Shown here: positions 42,152 to 51,889 of the stretch, piece after piece
How the letters are laid out: every line of letters begins with the position of its first letter
Numbering within the stretch: position 1 is the first letter of the stretch
Source of the DNA: JAAUUE01 sp943370025
GTDB taxonomy: Bacteria; Cyanobacteriota; Cyanobacteriia; Cyanobacteriales; JAAUUE01
Assembly: GCA_943370025.1 (NCBI GenBank)
Contig: CALRPI020000018.1
Location: 12,385-76,384 of the forward strand
DNA length: 64,000 nt
Direction of reading: 5' to 3'
Made by a program: the position numbers and the translations under genes
The notes under the pieces: model-generated
What the model saw: only the letters and a program-made list of their open reading frames with translations
Databases searched by the model: none
Told to the model about the DNA's origin: nothing

Positions 42152-45100
42152 ATGTTTTCCCGCCAATCCTTGATGCAAGCCTGTCTAGGCTTGGGTTTTG
42201 TGGTTACCTTTATTGCTCCTGCTCGATCGCAGATCACCCCCAATGGTGCGGGAACTCTAGTTAACTCCCAAGGAAACCAAATCAATATCACTGGGGGAAC
42301 TCAGGCAGGGGCTAACCTTTTTCATAGTTTTCGGGATTTTAATGTTAATTCTGCCCAAGTTGCTAATTTTTTGAGCAATCCCCAGATTCAAAATATTCTT
42401 GCCAGAATTAATGGGGGAAATCCTTCTTTTATCAATGGTTTATTGCAAGTTACGGGGGGAAATTCTAATTTATTTTTGATGAATCCGGCGGGGATTGTTT
42501 TTGGGCAGGGGGCAAGTTTAAATATCCCGGCAAGTTTTACGGCGACTACAGCAAATCAAATTGGGTTTAGGAATAATTTATTTAATGCTTTTGGGGATAA
42601 TAATTTCTCGGCTTTAGTGGGGAATCCTGATAGTTTTATTTTTACGACTAACCAAGCAGGAAGTATTGTTAATGCTGGGAATTTGGCGGTAGGTAATGGT
42701 CAGAATATTAGTTTGATTGGGGGGAATACTATCAACACAGGGAGATTAACTGCTCCCGGTGGCGAGATTCAGGTGTTGGCAGTACCGGGAACGAATCGGG
42801 TGAGGTTATCTCAGCCGGGGCAGGTTTTGAGTTTGGAGATTGTGCCGCCTGTGGATGGGGTGCTGAGGGCTGTGGATTTACCAGCTTTGCTAACGGGTAG
42901 TGATTTGCCGGGGATTGGGGTTAATCCAACTGGACAAGTTCAAGTAGCGGGGACGAGTTTGCCGAATCAGCAGGGGATAGCTGTGGCTTCGGGCAGGATC
43001 GATGTGAGTAGTGCTACGGGGAATGGTGGAGTGGTGCAGGTTTTGGGGGACAGGGTAGCGGCACTTGATGCTCGGATTAATGCTAATGGAGCTACGAGTG
43101 GGGGAACTGTGCGATTGGGTGGGGAATATCTAGGGGGAAGAGACACGGGAATTGCTCCGGCGCTGCGGTTTAATTCTCAGAGGACTTTGGTAGATAGAAA
43201 TTCGTTGATCAGAGCTAATGCTACTGTCACGGGAGAAGGGGGCAGGGTGATAGTTTGGGCGGATCAGAATACGGGATATTTTGGCAGAATTACGGGCAGG
43301 GGTGCTACGGGTAGGGGGGCATTTGTAGAAATATCTGGGAGGGAGAATTTAGCTTTTGATGGGAGGGTGGAAATACCGGGAGCTAATGGATTATTGGGAA
43401 GTTTATTGCTTGATCCGGCGAATATTACCATTGTTGCGGGTGCAAATAATAGCCAAGCTGATGATGGTCAGGTAAATGTAGATGGAGCAATTTTTGGTGC
43501 TGATACACCAGCAAATATGACTATCTCCGCAGGCGCTTTAGGTGCGATTCCCGCAGCAACAGCTATAAATCTTTTTGCGACTAATAACATTGATTTCCAA
43601 ACTGATGTTAACCTCACTCCGGGAACAGGAACCTTCTCTTTTGTTGCTCCAACCATTACTGCTTCATTAGGTGCAGTTACTCTCAATACTTTTGGTCGCA
43701 ACGCAACACTAGCAGCAGATAGTATTGATGCGACAAATCTATCTATCAATACGCAAGATTTGGGTGTACGTTCTGGAACTATTCAAGCTGCAAGTAATGG
43801 AAATATAAGACTAGGAAACTTAAGTACTGACAATAATGTCAATGCTGGAGATATTACCCTCAATGCTCCCCTAGGGGCTATTACAACTGGGACTATTTTT
43901 AGTTCTGTTAATGTTGTTTTTGGTAATGGTGGAGCCATTAATCTTACTTCTCAAGGAGCTATTACAACTGGGGATATTGATAGCAGAGGTGCTGGGACTG
44001 GTAATGGTGGAGCTATTAGTATTACTTCTCAAGGAGATATTGCTACAACTGGGCGTATTAACAGCGGCGGTGTTTTTGGTAATGGTGGAGCTATTAGTAT
44101 TACTTCTCAAGGAGCTATTACAACTGGGGATATTCAGAGCATAGGTGTTATAGGTAATGGTGGAGTCATTAGTCTTACTTCTCAAGGAAATATTACTACA
44201 ACTGGGGGTATTAACAGCCGTGGCAATAATAGTGGAGCCATTAATCTTACTTCTCAAGGAAATATTACTACAACTGGGGATATTGATAGCCGTACTAATG
44301 GGAGTGGCAATAGTGGAGCCATTAATCTTACTTCTCAAGGAAACATTACTACAACTGGGGGTATTAATAATGGTAGTGGAGCCATTAATCTTACTTCTCA
44401 AGGAAATATTACTACAACTGGGGATATTGTTAGCCGTGGTGGAGCCATTAATCTTACTTCTCAAGGAAATAATATTACTACAACTGGGGGTATTGAAAGC
44501 CGTGGTGGAGCCATTAATCTTACTTCTCAAGGAAATATTACAACTGGGGATATTGGTAGCAATGGTGTTACGGGTAATGGTGGAGCCATTAGTCTTACTT
44601 CTCAAGGAGATATTGCTATAACTGGGCTTATTGACAGCGGCAGTCTTTTTGGTATTGGCAATGGTGGAGCCATTAGTCTTACTTCTCAAAGAAATATTAC
44701 TACAACTGGGAATATTGATAGCAGTGGCGGTAATGGTGGAGCTATTAGTCTTACTTCTCAAGGAAATATTACTACAACTGGGAATATTGATAGCCGTACT
44801 ACTGGGAGTGGCAATGGTGGAGCTATTAGTCTTACTTCTCAAGGAAATATTACTACAACTGGGAATATTGATGGCAATGGCAATGGTGGAGCCATTAATC
44901 TTACTTCTCAAGGAAATATTACTACAACTGGGGGTATTAGCAACTTTGGTGGAGCCATTAATCTTACTTCTCAAGGAGCTATTGTTATTCCGCTGGTTAG
45001 GTCCTTTAGTGGGAATGGCAATGGTGGGGCTATTAATATTACTTCCCAAAGTAGTATTGTTATCAATGAGATTGACTCTCATGGGTCAAATCCGGGAAAC

Positions 45101-47032
45101 AGAAGCGGAGATATTACTATTAATGCGGGGAATCTATTCCGAGTACCTGGTTTTAATGTTGCTATTAGCTGTTTTTTCAGCGGCAGCAGCATCTGTAGTG
45201 CGGGACGAAGTGGTGCTGGTAATGGTGCAATAACTATTACCCACAGTGGCGGGATCGATACACCTTTTACTGTTGGCGATGCATCTATTAATGGCACAGC
45301 AGGATCGATCGATGCCGGAACTGGAAATGTTATCCCCATCACAACAATAATTCCTGTTCCCCCTGCCACCAATACCCAAGGCATTGTGCAAATTATAACA
45401 ACTGCACCACCAGCCTCTCCACCTATCCCTCGAGAAGTATTGGGACTATTGCAGAATCCAGCCGCGCCTCCAACCCCAGACCCTGTAATTGTTGGTATCC
45501 CCCCCTCACCCCCTCCAGACCTAACCCCCGCTCCTCCCATTAATATCCTCCCACCTCTTCCTAGTCTCCCACCCCCCCTACCTTTACTCCCCGATATTCC
45601 TACATTCTTTCCTATTCCACTACCCCTCCCGCCTTCACCCCCCAATCCTCAACTAACTCGCCCCAACCTCGATGCTTCTTCCCCCGGTGTGCAATCCCTT
45701 CTCTCCCTTGGCATTCCCAACTACAACATCCCCATCATTGAAAGAATTCCGGCTCCCTATGATGATGGCAGTATAGGATTACTAGACCAACCCTTCAAAG
45801 AAGAATTTCAAGCCTTCACTGGCATTTTCGATGAAATTCCTACCCTAGATGTTAGCCGAGGGCAAGATATCTTGAACCGGATTACAAGAGATACCAACGT
45901 CAAACCAGCCCTGATCTACGTCTTCTTCTCTCCAGCTAACGATCCCAACTCAAGCACCAGAACTGCTAACTCTGCCCGTAGCCAACTCTTCCGCAACCCC
46001 AGCAATACAGATGTTTTGGAAGTTGTCCTCGTCCCCCCCACAGGCGACCTAGTAAGAGCCAGATATTCTGGCTTAACCCGCCCCGAAGTTATTCAAATCG
46101 CCGGAGAACTTGCCAGAAGCGTTGCCCGGAGAAGCGTGTATGGCCGTGGCTCTAGGCGGATGTATGACTTGATTATTGCCCCCCTAGAAGAAGACCTGAA
46201 AAGACTCAAAATTGATAACTTAGTCTTTCTGATGGATAGAGGATTGAGGTCGATGCCGATCGCCGCCATGCAGAGCAAAGATAATCGATTCATCATCGAA
46301 GACTACAGCGTTGCTTTGATGCCTTCTCTGACCCTCACCGATACCACCTACAGCCCCCTCCAAGATGCCCAAGTCATGGCGATGGGAGCCGATCGCTTCG
46401 TAGTTGATGGCCTCTCCCCCCTACCCGGAGTTCCCGTAGAACTTAAAGCCATCAACCAAATCCGGGGTGGAAGTATCTTTCTCAATGAAAACTTCACCCT
46501 CAGCAACCTCCGCCAAAACCGCAGTCCAAACCAAAGAATCGTCCACCTAGCAACTCATGGTTCCTTCTACGGCGATAAAGTCAACTCCTACATCCAACTC
46601 TGGGGAACCGAAAGACTCACCCTAGAACAAATTCGCTCCACAGGTTTTGGCACTCCCCCCGTAGATTTATTAGTCCTGAGCGCTTGTGAAACCGCCCTAG
46701 GAAATACCGATGCCGAGCTAGGTTTTGCCGGGTTAGCTATCACATCTGGAGTCAGATCTGCTTTGGCAAGTTTATGGCAAGTCAGCGATGAAGGCACAAT
46801 GGGCTTGATGGCTGAGTTTTATCAACAACTCCAAACCACCACCACCAAATCCGAAGCACTACGACAGGCACAACTGGCAATGCTCCGGGGAGAAGTGCGC
46901 CTAGAAAACGGCAGTTTAGTCACCCCCAAGGGAAAGTTTGACCTCAATGCCGAGTTGAAAGAATTGGGAGACAGACAACTCACTCATCCTTATTATTGGA
47001 GCGCCTTCACCATGATCGGCAATCCTTGGTAG
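42152..47032 (+). CDS. TPS-secretion (filamentous haemagglutinin) / CHAT protease fusion protein
   Basis: 1626 residues. A signal peptide (MFSRQSLMQACLGLGFVVTF) is followed by a two-partner-secretion domain (about 27-270: QITPNGAGTLVNSQGNQINI, NIPASFTATTANQIGF, NAGNLAVGNGQNISLIGG). Beta-helix material continues to about 590. Residues about 590-970 hold roughly 16 copies of a 20-28-residue repeat around GAINLTSQGNITTTG. A Pro-rich hinge (about 1100-1170) leads to a C-terminal CHAT domain (about 1230-1626), a caspase-like cysteine protease with His1469 (LATHGSF) and Cys1512 (VLSACETAL). The whole frame is intact. The predicted exported stalk with a peptidase head suggests surface or periplasmic proteolysis. 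No TpsB partner lies nearby. Confidence 0.9.
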   Translation: MFSRQSLMQACLGLGFVVTFIAPARSQITPNGAGTLVNSQGNQINITGGTQAGANLFHSFRDFNVNSAQVANFLSNPQIQNILARINGGNPSFINGLLQVTGGNSNLFLMNPAGIVFGQGASLNIPASFTATTANQIGFRNNLFNAFGDNNFSALVGNPDSFIFTTNQAGSIVNAGNLAVGNGQNISLIGGNTINTGRLTAPGGEIQVLAVPGTNRVRLSQPGQVLSLEIVPPVDGVLRAVDLPALLTGSDLPGIGVNPTGQVQVAGTSLPNQQGIAVASGRIDVSSATGNGGVVQVLGDRVAALDARINANGATSGGTVRLGGEYLGGRDTGIAPALRFNSQRTLVDRNSLIRANATVTGEGGRVIVWADQNTGYFGRITGRGATGRGAFVEISGRENLAFDGRVEIPGANGLLGSLLLDPANITIVAGANNSQADDGQVNVDGAIFGADTPANMTISAGALGAIPAATAINLFATNNIDFQTDVNLTPGTGTFSFVAPTITASLGAVTLNTFGRNATLAADSIDATNLSINTQDLGVRSGTIQAASNGNIRLGNLSTDNNVNAGDITLNAPLGAITTGTIFSSVNVVFGNGGAINLTSQGAITTGDIDSRGAGTGNGGAISITSQGDIATTGRINSGGVFGNGGAISITSQGAITTGDIQSIGVIGNGGVISLTSQGNITTTGGINSRGNNSGAINLTSQGNITTTGDIDSRTNGSGNSGAINLTSQGNITTTGGINNGSGAINLTSQGNITTTGDIVSRGGAINLTSQGNNITTTGGIESRGGAINLTSQGNITTGDIGSNGVTGNGGAISLTSQGDIAITGLIDSGSLFGIGNGGAISLTSQRNITTTGNIDSSGGNGGAISLTSQGNITTTGNIDSRTTGSGNGGAISLTSQGNITTTGNIDGNGNGGAINLTSQGNITTTGGISNFGGAINLTSQGAIVIPLVRSFSGNGNGGAINITSQSSIVINEIDSHGSNPGNRSGDITINAGNLFRVPGFNVAISCFFSGSSICSAGRSGAGNGAITITHSGGIDTPFTVGDASINGTAGSIDAGTGNVIPITTIIPVPPATNTQGIVQIITTAPPASPPIPREVLGLLQNPAAPPTPDPVIVGIPPSPPPDLTPAPPINILPPLPSLPPPLPLLPDIPTFFPIPLPLPPSPPNPQLTRPNLDASSPGVQSLLSLGIPNYNIPIIERIPAPYDDGSIGLLDQPFKEEFQAFTGIFDEIPTLDVSRGQDILNRITRDTNVKPALIYVFFSPANDPNSSTRTANSARSQLFRNPSNTDVLEVVLVPPTGDLVRARYSGLTRPEVIQIAGELARSVARRSVYGRGSRRMYDLIIAPLEEDLKRLKIDNLVFLMDRGLRSMPIAAMQSKDNRFIIEDYSVALMPSLTLTDTTYSPLQDAQVMAMGADRFVVDGLSPLPGVPVELKAINQIRGGSIFLNENFTLSNLRQNRSPNQRIVHLATHGSFYGDKVNSYIQLWGTERLTLEQIRSTGFGTPPVDLLVLSACETALGNTDAELGFAGLAITSGVRSALASLWQVSDEGTMGLMAEFYQQLQTTTTKSEALRQAQLAMLRGEVRLENGSLVTPKGKFDLNAELKELGDRQLTHPYYWSAFTMIGNPW
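43931..45060 (+). repeat. In-frame tandem-like repeat array within the CHAT fusion gene
   Basis: About 16 occurrences of a nearly identical block (GGAGCCATTAATCTTACTTC, then TCAAGGAAATATTACTAC), spaced 60-80 bp apart with variable short spacers. Conservation is at the DNA level, not only the protein level, which implies recent expansion or gene conversion. The opposite strand is also open for 403 codons because of the repeat composition. Confidence 0.9.
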
Positions 47033-47048
47033 AGCGATCGAACTCACC

Positions 47049-48437
47049 CTAGGGAAGGTTTAGCTTGATCCCTCGGATCGATCGATCGAGAAGTTCGATC
47101 GGGTGCATAATCGCTACTTTGCTACCCTGTTCTTGGAGATGTTTGCTAATTTGCAGAGTACAGCCGGGATTGGCGGAGGCAATCAGCACGGCTCCCGTAT
47201 TCAACAGGTTGGTCACCTTTTGCTCCCCCAATTCATCCGCTATCTCTGGTTGGAGCATGTTATAAATCCCCGCACTGCCGCAGCAGAGAGCTGCGTCGAT
47301 CGATTCCTTGAGCTGGACACCGGGAATTTGTTTCAATAACTGGCGGGGCTGGACGCTGATTTTTTGACCGTGCAACAGATGGCAGGCATCTTGGTAGGCG
47401 ATCGACAACTTTTCTGGTTCTCCCGCCTCATTGACTGCCGTAAGAGGGGATAGTTTGGCGGTCAGACCAATTTCTGCTAAAAATTCCTGCACATCTTTAA
47501 CCTTTTTGCTGAACTCTAAGGCTCGATCGGCATACTCTGGATCGTCAGCCAAAATATGGTGGTATTCCTTCAAGGTATGACCACAACCAGCCGCGTTGAT
47601 AATAATTGCATCCACTCCACTCTCAGCAAAACTATCAATCATCTGCCGCGCTAAATCTTGAGCTTGATCTCGCTGTCCCTGATGTTCTGGCAGGGCAGCA
47701 CAACAACCTTGGCTTCTAGGAATCACAACTTCACAGCCATTGGCAGTTAAAACTCTGACGGTAGCTTCATTCACTGGGTTAAAAAATAACCGCTGCACAC
47801 AACCCAAAATCATCCCGACTCGGTAGCGTTTCTCTCCCACCGCTGGAAAAACACCGGGTAATTTTTCTTGGAAAGCATCAAAGGTCAAGCTGGGCAAATT
47901 GCCTTCCATCCCAGCTAATCGAGGCGAGACTTTTTTGAGTAGTCCCGTAGACTTGAGCAGATTTTGCAAGCCTAATTTTTGGTAGATAAACAAGGGGACA
48001 AGGAGAAAGCGGAGGCGATTGGGGTAGGGGAATAAATTAAAAATAAAACTGCGATATAACTTATCCAAGGGTTTGCGAGGATGGTTTCGCTCCACCTGCG
48101 ATCGCGTGGCAGCGATCAATTGGTCATACTTCACTCCAGAAGGGCAGGTAGTGACACAAGCCAGACAACCCAGACAGGTATCAAAATGTTCGGCGATCGC
48201 TGGAGACAGGGGAATTTCGCCTTCATTAATAGCATCCATCAAATAAATTCTGCCCCGTGGCGAATCGGTTTCTTTGCCAATCACTCGATAGCTAGGGCAG
48301 GTAGATAAACAAAACCCACAATGAACACAGGTATCAATCAGCTTCGGATCGGGGGGATGACTGGCATCAAAGCTAGGAGAATAATCATTACTTTGAAGAT
48401 CAGTTTGGAGCTTTAGGGGTCTAGGTTCAGTTTGCAT
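47049..48437 (-). CDS. glcF: Glycolate dehydrogenase iron-sulfur subunit GlcF
   Basis: A 462-residue Fe-S subunit of membrane-associated glycolate dehydrogenase, which oxidises glycolate from photorespiration to glyoxylate. Two 4Fe-4S motifs: CVHCGFCLSTCP (Cys37, 40, 43, 47) and CLGCLACVTTCP (near 87-98). Two cysteine-rich CCG domains follow (GCVQRLFFNPVNEATVRVL, GCCAALPEHQGQRDQA; DACHLLHGQK, ALCCGSAGIYN). ATG at 48437. It lies 3 bp after glcE in the same operon. Lactate utilisation LldE/LutA-type proteins are a related alternative, but the two-ferredoxin plus two-CCG layout next to a GlcE-type flavoprotein supports GlcF. Confidence 0.9.
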   Translation of the reverse strand: MQTEPRPLKLQTDLQSNDYSPSFDASHPPDPKLIDTCVHCGFCLSTCPSYRVIGKETDSPRGRIYLMDAINEGEIPLSPAIAEHFDTCLGCLACVTTCPSGVKYDQLIAATRSQVERNHPRKPLDKLYRSFIFNLFPYPNRLRFLLVPLFIYQKLGLQNLLKSTGLLKKVSPRLAGMEGNLPSLTFDAFQEKLPGVFPAVGEKRYRVGMILGCVQRLFFNPVNEATVRVLTANGCEVVIPRSQGCCAALPEHQGQRDQAQDLARQMIDSFAESGVDAIIINAAGCGHTLKEYHHILADDPEYADRALEFSKKVKDVQEFLAEIGLTAKLSPLTAVNEAGEPEKLSIAYQDACHLLHGQKISVQPRQLLKQIPGVQLKESIDAALCCGSAGIYNMLQPEIADELGEQKVTNLLNTGAVLIASANPGCTLQISKHLQEQGSKVAIMHPIELLDRSIRGIKLNLP

Positions 48438-48440
48438 GGT

Positions 48441-49739
48441 TTATAAATCTCCGACAAAGCGTTGAGGACTGAGGATAGCTTGGGGATCGAATTGTTGTTT
48501 GAGTTTTTGCATAATTTCTAGAGCATTGCCGCTATAACCCCACACGTCTAATTTTTGCTTATATTCCGTCGGTGCTGCCAGCAAACTCAGATAACCTTGG
48601 TCATTTTGGCATTGCTGTCGGAGCTTGGTAATAACTTCCGGGGAAGTTGCCAGCGGATCCAGATGGAGCCAACCGACACCACTACCAGCATGAATTAAGC
48701 CAAGACTAGAGTTGTCTAAGTTATGCAAAGACTGTAATAGTTGCCCAGCAGCGGTAGGGATGATTCCTATTTTGCAGGTAATGGTCGGTGTTTGGTTGTT
48801 GGGGAAGATTTGATTTGTTAAGCCTTGCCATAGAGCAGCCTCGTCTTGGTCTTGGTAGGTCTGGGTTTGCAGGTTGCAGGTCGTGGCTAGGTGGTGGAGG
48901 CGATCGCTCTGTTGCTGGACACTTTCCAGAATACTCTGGAACCGGACTAGCAAACCCAAATTAGCCTCTGCGCCCAACTCCTGCGCCAAACGAGGAGAGA
49001 GCAGATCAAAACTTGTCGGAGTCAGGGCAGAACTCAAAAGAGTCTGGGCTGCTTGGGTAATACCCGCTAAATTGCCGGTACAGAGGAGGGTTTGGGATGA
49101 TTCTGGCAGGGGATAAACCCGGAATGTCACCTGAGTCAGGATGCCTAACGTGCCGTAGGAACCAGTGAAGAGCTTCATCAGGTCATAACCCGCCACATTT
49201 TTCACCACTCTGCCCCCGGCTTTTGCCAGTTCTCCATCCACCCGGAGAAAAGAGATACCTAAAAGCAAATCTCGGACTCCGCCATACCTTTGCCGCCAAC
49301 TTCCCGTCAGGGCTGTAGCGATCGCCCCACCAATAGTTGTTCCTGAGGGCAAATTCGGACCAAGGGGCAGAAATTGATCTTCGGCTGCCAAAATGGTTTG
49401 CAATTCTGCTAAACCCATCCCTGCTTCCACGGTAACCGTCATATCCCCTGCCGCATGGTCAATGAGCCGATTCAGGTTTGTTGTCCCTAAAACCAGATCA
49501 ATATTCCCCAGCAATCCACCCCAATGTAGCTTGCTCCCCTGACCACAGGGCAAAATTTTCTGTCCCTGCTGGTGAGCTTGTTTGATAATTTGTGCCATTT
49601 CCTGCCAAGTTCCTGGCGTAAGTAGAGGAACTGGAGAGTTTGCCTTGACTCCAGACAAGCCCCAATCTCTTATGGGTTGCCAGTCTTGGTTGTTGGTGGG
49701 GGTCGTCAATTTTGGTGGGGAGGGATCGATCGTGGGCAT
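48441..49739 (-). CDS. glcE: Glycolate dehydrogenase FAD-binding subunit GlcE
   Basis: A 432-residue flavoprotein of the FAD-linked oxidase (VAO) fold. The PP-loop region LPCGQGSKLHWGG, VTVEAGMGLAELQTIL, LGPNLPSGTTIGGAIATALT and VVKNVAGYDLMKLFTGSYGT are typical FAD-binding blocks. The C-terminus ends MQKLKQQFDPQAILSPQRFV, the signature of this family. It is the smaller, GlcE-type subunit; no GlcD is present here, as in other cyanobacteria where glcD is elsewhere. First gene of the glcE-glcF operon. The ATG at 49737-49739 is preceded within 30 bp by a palindromic repeat that reduces the leader. Confidence 0.9.
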   Translation of the reverse strand: MPTIDPSPPKLTTPTNNQDWQPIRDWGLSGVKANSPVPLLTPGTWQEMAQIIKQAHQQGQKILPCGQGSKLHWGGLLGNIDLVLGTTNLNRLIDHAAGDMTVTVEAGMGLAELQTILAAEDQFLPLGPNLPSGTTIGGAIATALTGSWRQRYGGVRDLLLGISFLRVDGELAKAGGRVVKNVAGYDLMKLFTGSYGTLGILTQVTFRVYPLPESSQTLLCTGNLAGITQAAQTLLSSALTPTSFDLLSPRLAQELGAEANLGLLVRFQSILESVQQQSDRLHHLATTCNLQTQTYQDQDEAALWQGLTNQIFPNNQTPTITCKIGIIPTAAGQLLQSLHNLDNSSLGLIHAGSGVGWLHLDPLATSPEVITKLRQQCQNDQGYLSLLAAPTEYKQKLDVWGYSGNALEIMQKLKQQFDPQAILSPQRFVGDL

Positions 49740-49760
49740 GGGGAATCTACTCTTCTTAAA

Positions 49761-49792
49761 GTCCCCCTTTTTAAGGGGGATTTAGGGGGATC
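49761..49792. repeat. CCCCCTTTTTAAGGGGG-type palindrome upstream of glcE
   Basis: GTCCCCCTTTTTAAGGGGGA followed by TTTAGGGGGATC. Same family as 1625-1699, 16156-16248 and 32601-32633. It lies 22 bp upstream of the glcE start, within its likely leader. Confidence 0.8.
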
Positions 49793-49999
49793 GAGGACTA
49801 AGCATCAAACAGTAAGCTGGGAATACCTTTAGCTTTAAGTTGACACTGATAAAGATATTACACCCCTATCAAGTCCGTGGTTTTTGTATAAGTCCTGATT
49901 TAGGATCCATTATCAAGGGTTAGGGGGCAAGATTCCTCTCTTGAGCCATAGCGATCGTCAATGATTAACATGGCGATTAACGTATTCCTTGATTTAGGA

Positions 50000-51112
50000 T
50001 TAGGGGTTGGTCGGTATTTCTCGAATTAGAGCTTGAGCTTTATTAATCCCTTCAGTTTGCCTTGTCTGGCGGAAAATATTTAGGGCAGTCTGGGCAGAGG
50101 CGATCGCCTCTTGATTTCTGCCTCGTCCCCGCAGAGCCAGAGCCAAACTGTAGTGGGCATTACCATCTTGGGGAGACAGCTCCGTCCACTGGCGGTAGGC
50201 AATAATTGCATCTAGGTATTCTCGATTTTGCAAAGAAATATCGCCAATCCCTTTTTGCGCCTCAAGGTTGTTGGGTTGAACATCGGCGACTCCTTGATAA
50301 GCCTGAAGTGCCCGAGGAAAATCCCTCTGTTCTTGCCAAATTCTGGCTACCTGTAATTGAACTCCGGCATTTCTAGGATCAAGCTGAATCGATCGCTCCA
50401 AGGTCAACAAACCCTGATCATAATTCCCCGTTGCCAACAGAGCCGCCCCCAGATTCACTTGGAGATTGGCATTATTGGGGGCAAGGCGAGATGCCTGCTG
50501 AAGAATTGGCAGGGCTTCTTGAGCGCGACCTTGACGCAGCAGGGCTGCTCCTACCAGTTTGGGGGCATCAGGATTATTGGGGTCAAGGGTGAGAACAGTC
50601 TTGTAAGCTTCCAGAGCCCCGTTGTAGTCTCCTAGCCGCAGTAAGACTATTCCTAAACCTAGGTGGCTATTGAGATGATTGCGATTAATTTGAATGGCTC
50701 GGCTGTAGGCATTGGCGGCACCGCGATAGTCTTCAGCACTGGCAAGGCTGAACCCTAGGGCGTAGGCAAATTCCCCATTATTCGGGTCGAGACTAACCGC
50801 CTGTTGATAAGCTCTGGCAGCCTCTAGATAGTTATTTTGTTGAGCGTAGAGAAATCCTAGTCCCGCAAAAATTCGGGGATTTTGGCTGTCTAAACTAGCG
50901 GCTTGGGTGTAGGTAGCGATCGCTCCCGGAAAATCTCGGGTATCGACTAATTCCCGCCCCCGGCGCAGGAGATCATTAAGCTGAGCATTTTGAGGATTGG
51001 GGCTATTTCTCTGACTGAGAATTGTAGGTGGGTTAATTTGTGCCTGTACTGGTGGGATAGTTAAACCCAGCAATAAACAGCCACTACAAAAAGCTAAAGT
51101 TAGTTTGTTCAC
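50000..51112 (-). CDS. Exported TPR-repeat protein
   Basis: 370 residues with a signal peptide (MNKLTLAFCSGCLLLGLTIP, cleavage likely after VQA near residue 24). From about 40 to 360 it consists of eight or nine tetratricopeptide repeats (for example ALGFSLASAEDYRGAANAYS and AINIRNHL-type helices with Pro at position 32 such as SLDPNNGEFAYA). TPRs are protein-interaction scaffolds; the partner is unknown. GTG start at 51112 (VNKLTLAF). It is separated from glcE by 260 bp without obvious signals and appears monocistronic. Confidence 0.88.
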   Translation of the reverse strand: MNKLTLAFCSGCLLLGLTIPPVQAQINPPTILSQRNSPNPQNAQLNDLLRRGRELVDTRDFPGAIATYTQAASLDSQNPRIFAGLGFLYAQQNNYLEAARAYQQAVSLDPNNGEFAYALGFSLASAEDYRGAANAYSRAIQINRNHLNSHLGLGIVLLRLGDYNGALEAYKTVLTLDPNNPDAPKLVGAALLRQGRAQEALPILQQASRLAPNNANLQVNLGAALLATGNYDQGLLTLERSIQLDPRNAGVQLQVARIWQEQRDFPRALQAYQGVADVQPNNLEAQKGIGDISLQNREYLDAIIAYRQWTELSPQDGNAHYSLALALRGRGRNQEAIASAQTALNIFRQTRQTEGINKAQALIREIPTNP

Positions 51113-51889
51113 GGATAATGATTAGTTAGTTAGTTAATCTGCGATCGCTCTGATGCCTGAAAGCTAAGACTCAAGAGCTAATTCAGAAATTGACTTGGTA
51201 TCTGCATCCAGTGGACTGACTCCCTTGAGAATTTTTAGTTTAGAACTGAGGCAACTTCTAGTTTTAGCCGCCATTAGTAGGGGTACAAGGCTCAGCACCC
51301 CTGCTAAACCTGTAGCCTTTACGTAAGTCCTATAGTAAATAAACCCTCAAGTGTGTGAGGAGCAGTTTTATGTAGCATCGATATTGATATTTTCAAGGAG
51401 GTGACAGAAATCACCAGTAGTTTACAAGATAATCACAACGTGTGACTTTTTGTAAAGTCCCCCTCGTCTAGAACAGCAATTCTCATTTTTAAAAAACGCT
51501 CGATAAAGGAGTGTTTTCAAGTCTAGATTTGAGTCTTGTAGGCTGGGTTGACGCAAGAAAATCCAACAAGAGCAGAGACTTAAGTTGGGTTTTGCTTCAC
51601 TCTACCCAACCTACCAATGGAAAATGAGCATCTTATAAGTGGGGGGTGCGAAGCCCTCTACTTATTCCCCAAAAAAGGAAAGTGTGTTTCCTTAGAAGAA
51701 TTGCTGCATCTAAAGATTTCATTAGGGGGCTTTCATTAGGGAAGTGAGTTTAAAAGTCGCTGGCACCGTACTCGCAATTGTTACATGGCGATCCTAATTG
51801 AGTTGAGAACTTTAGAGGGAGCCATTCTCAACCTATTTAGGGTTGCTATACTAGGACAAGATATTGCGAAATTTTAGGTCAATCCTCCT
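51113..51889. other. 777-bp intergenic region before gcvT
   Basis: No gene or glycine-riboswitch core was recognised. It holds an imperfect inverted repeat at 51538-51614 (GTAGGCTGGGTTGACGC / CACTCTACCCAACCTAC arms) and another repeat element at 51799-51840 (GAGTTGAGAAC...CATTCTCAACCTATTTAGGG) whose arm is shared with 1537-1566. Confidence 0.6.
51538..51614. repeat. Imperfect inverted repeat
   Basis: GTAGGCTGGGTTGACGCAAG at the left, ACTCTACCCAACCTAC at the right. A common cyanobacterial palindrome type; the loop holds CAACAAGAGCAGAGACTTAA. Confidence 0.75.

Noticed and set aside
43931..45060. Regularly spaced repeats that could suggest a CRISPR array
   Set aside because: Repeats keep an open reading frame, spacers are similar to each other and encode protein, and no cas genes are near.
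43871..45082. 403-codon open frame on the minus strand within the CHAT fusion gene
   Set aside because: It is produced by the repeat composition of the sense gene (Ser/Asn/Thr-rich mirror) and has no initiation signals or recognisable domain.
51113..51889. Glycine riboswitch upstream of gcvT
   Set aside because: No conserved glycine-aptamer core was found; only palindromic repeats.
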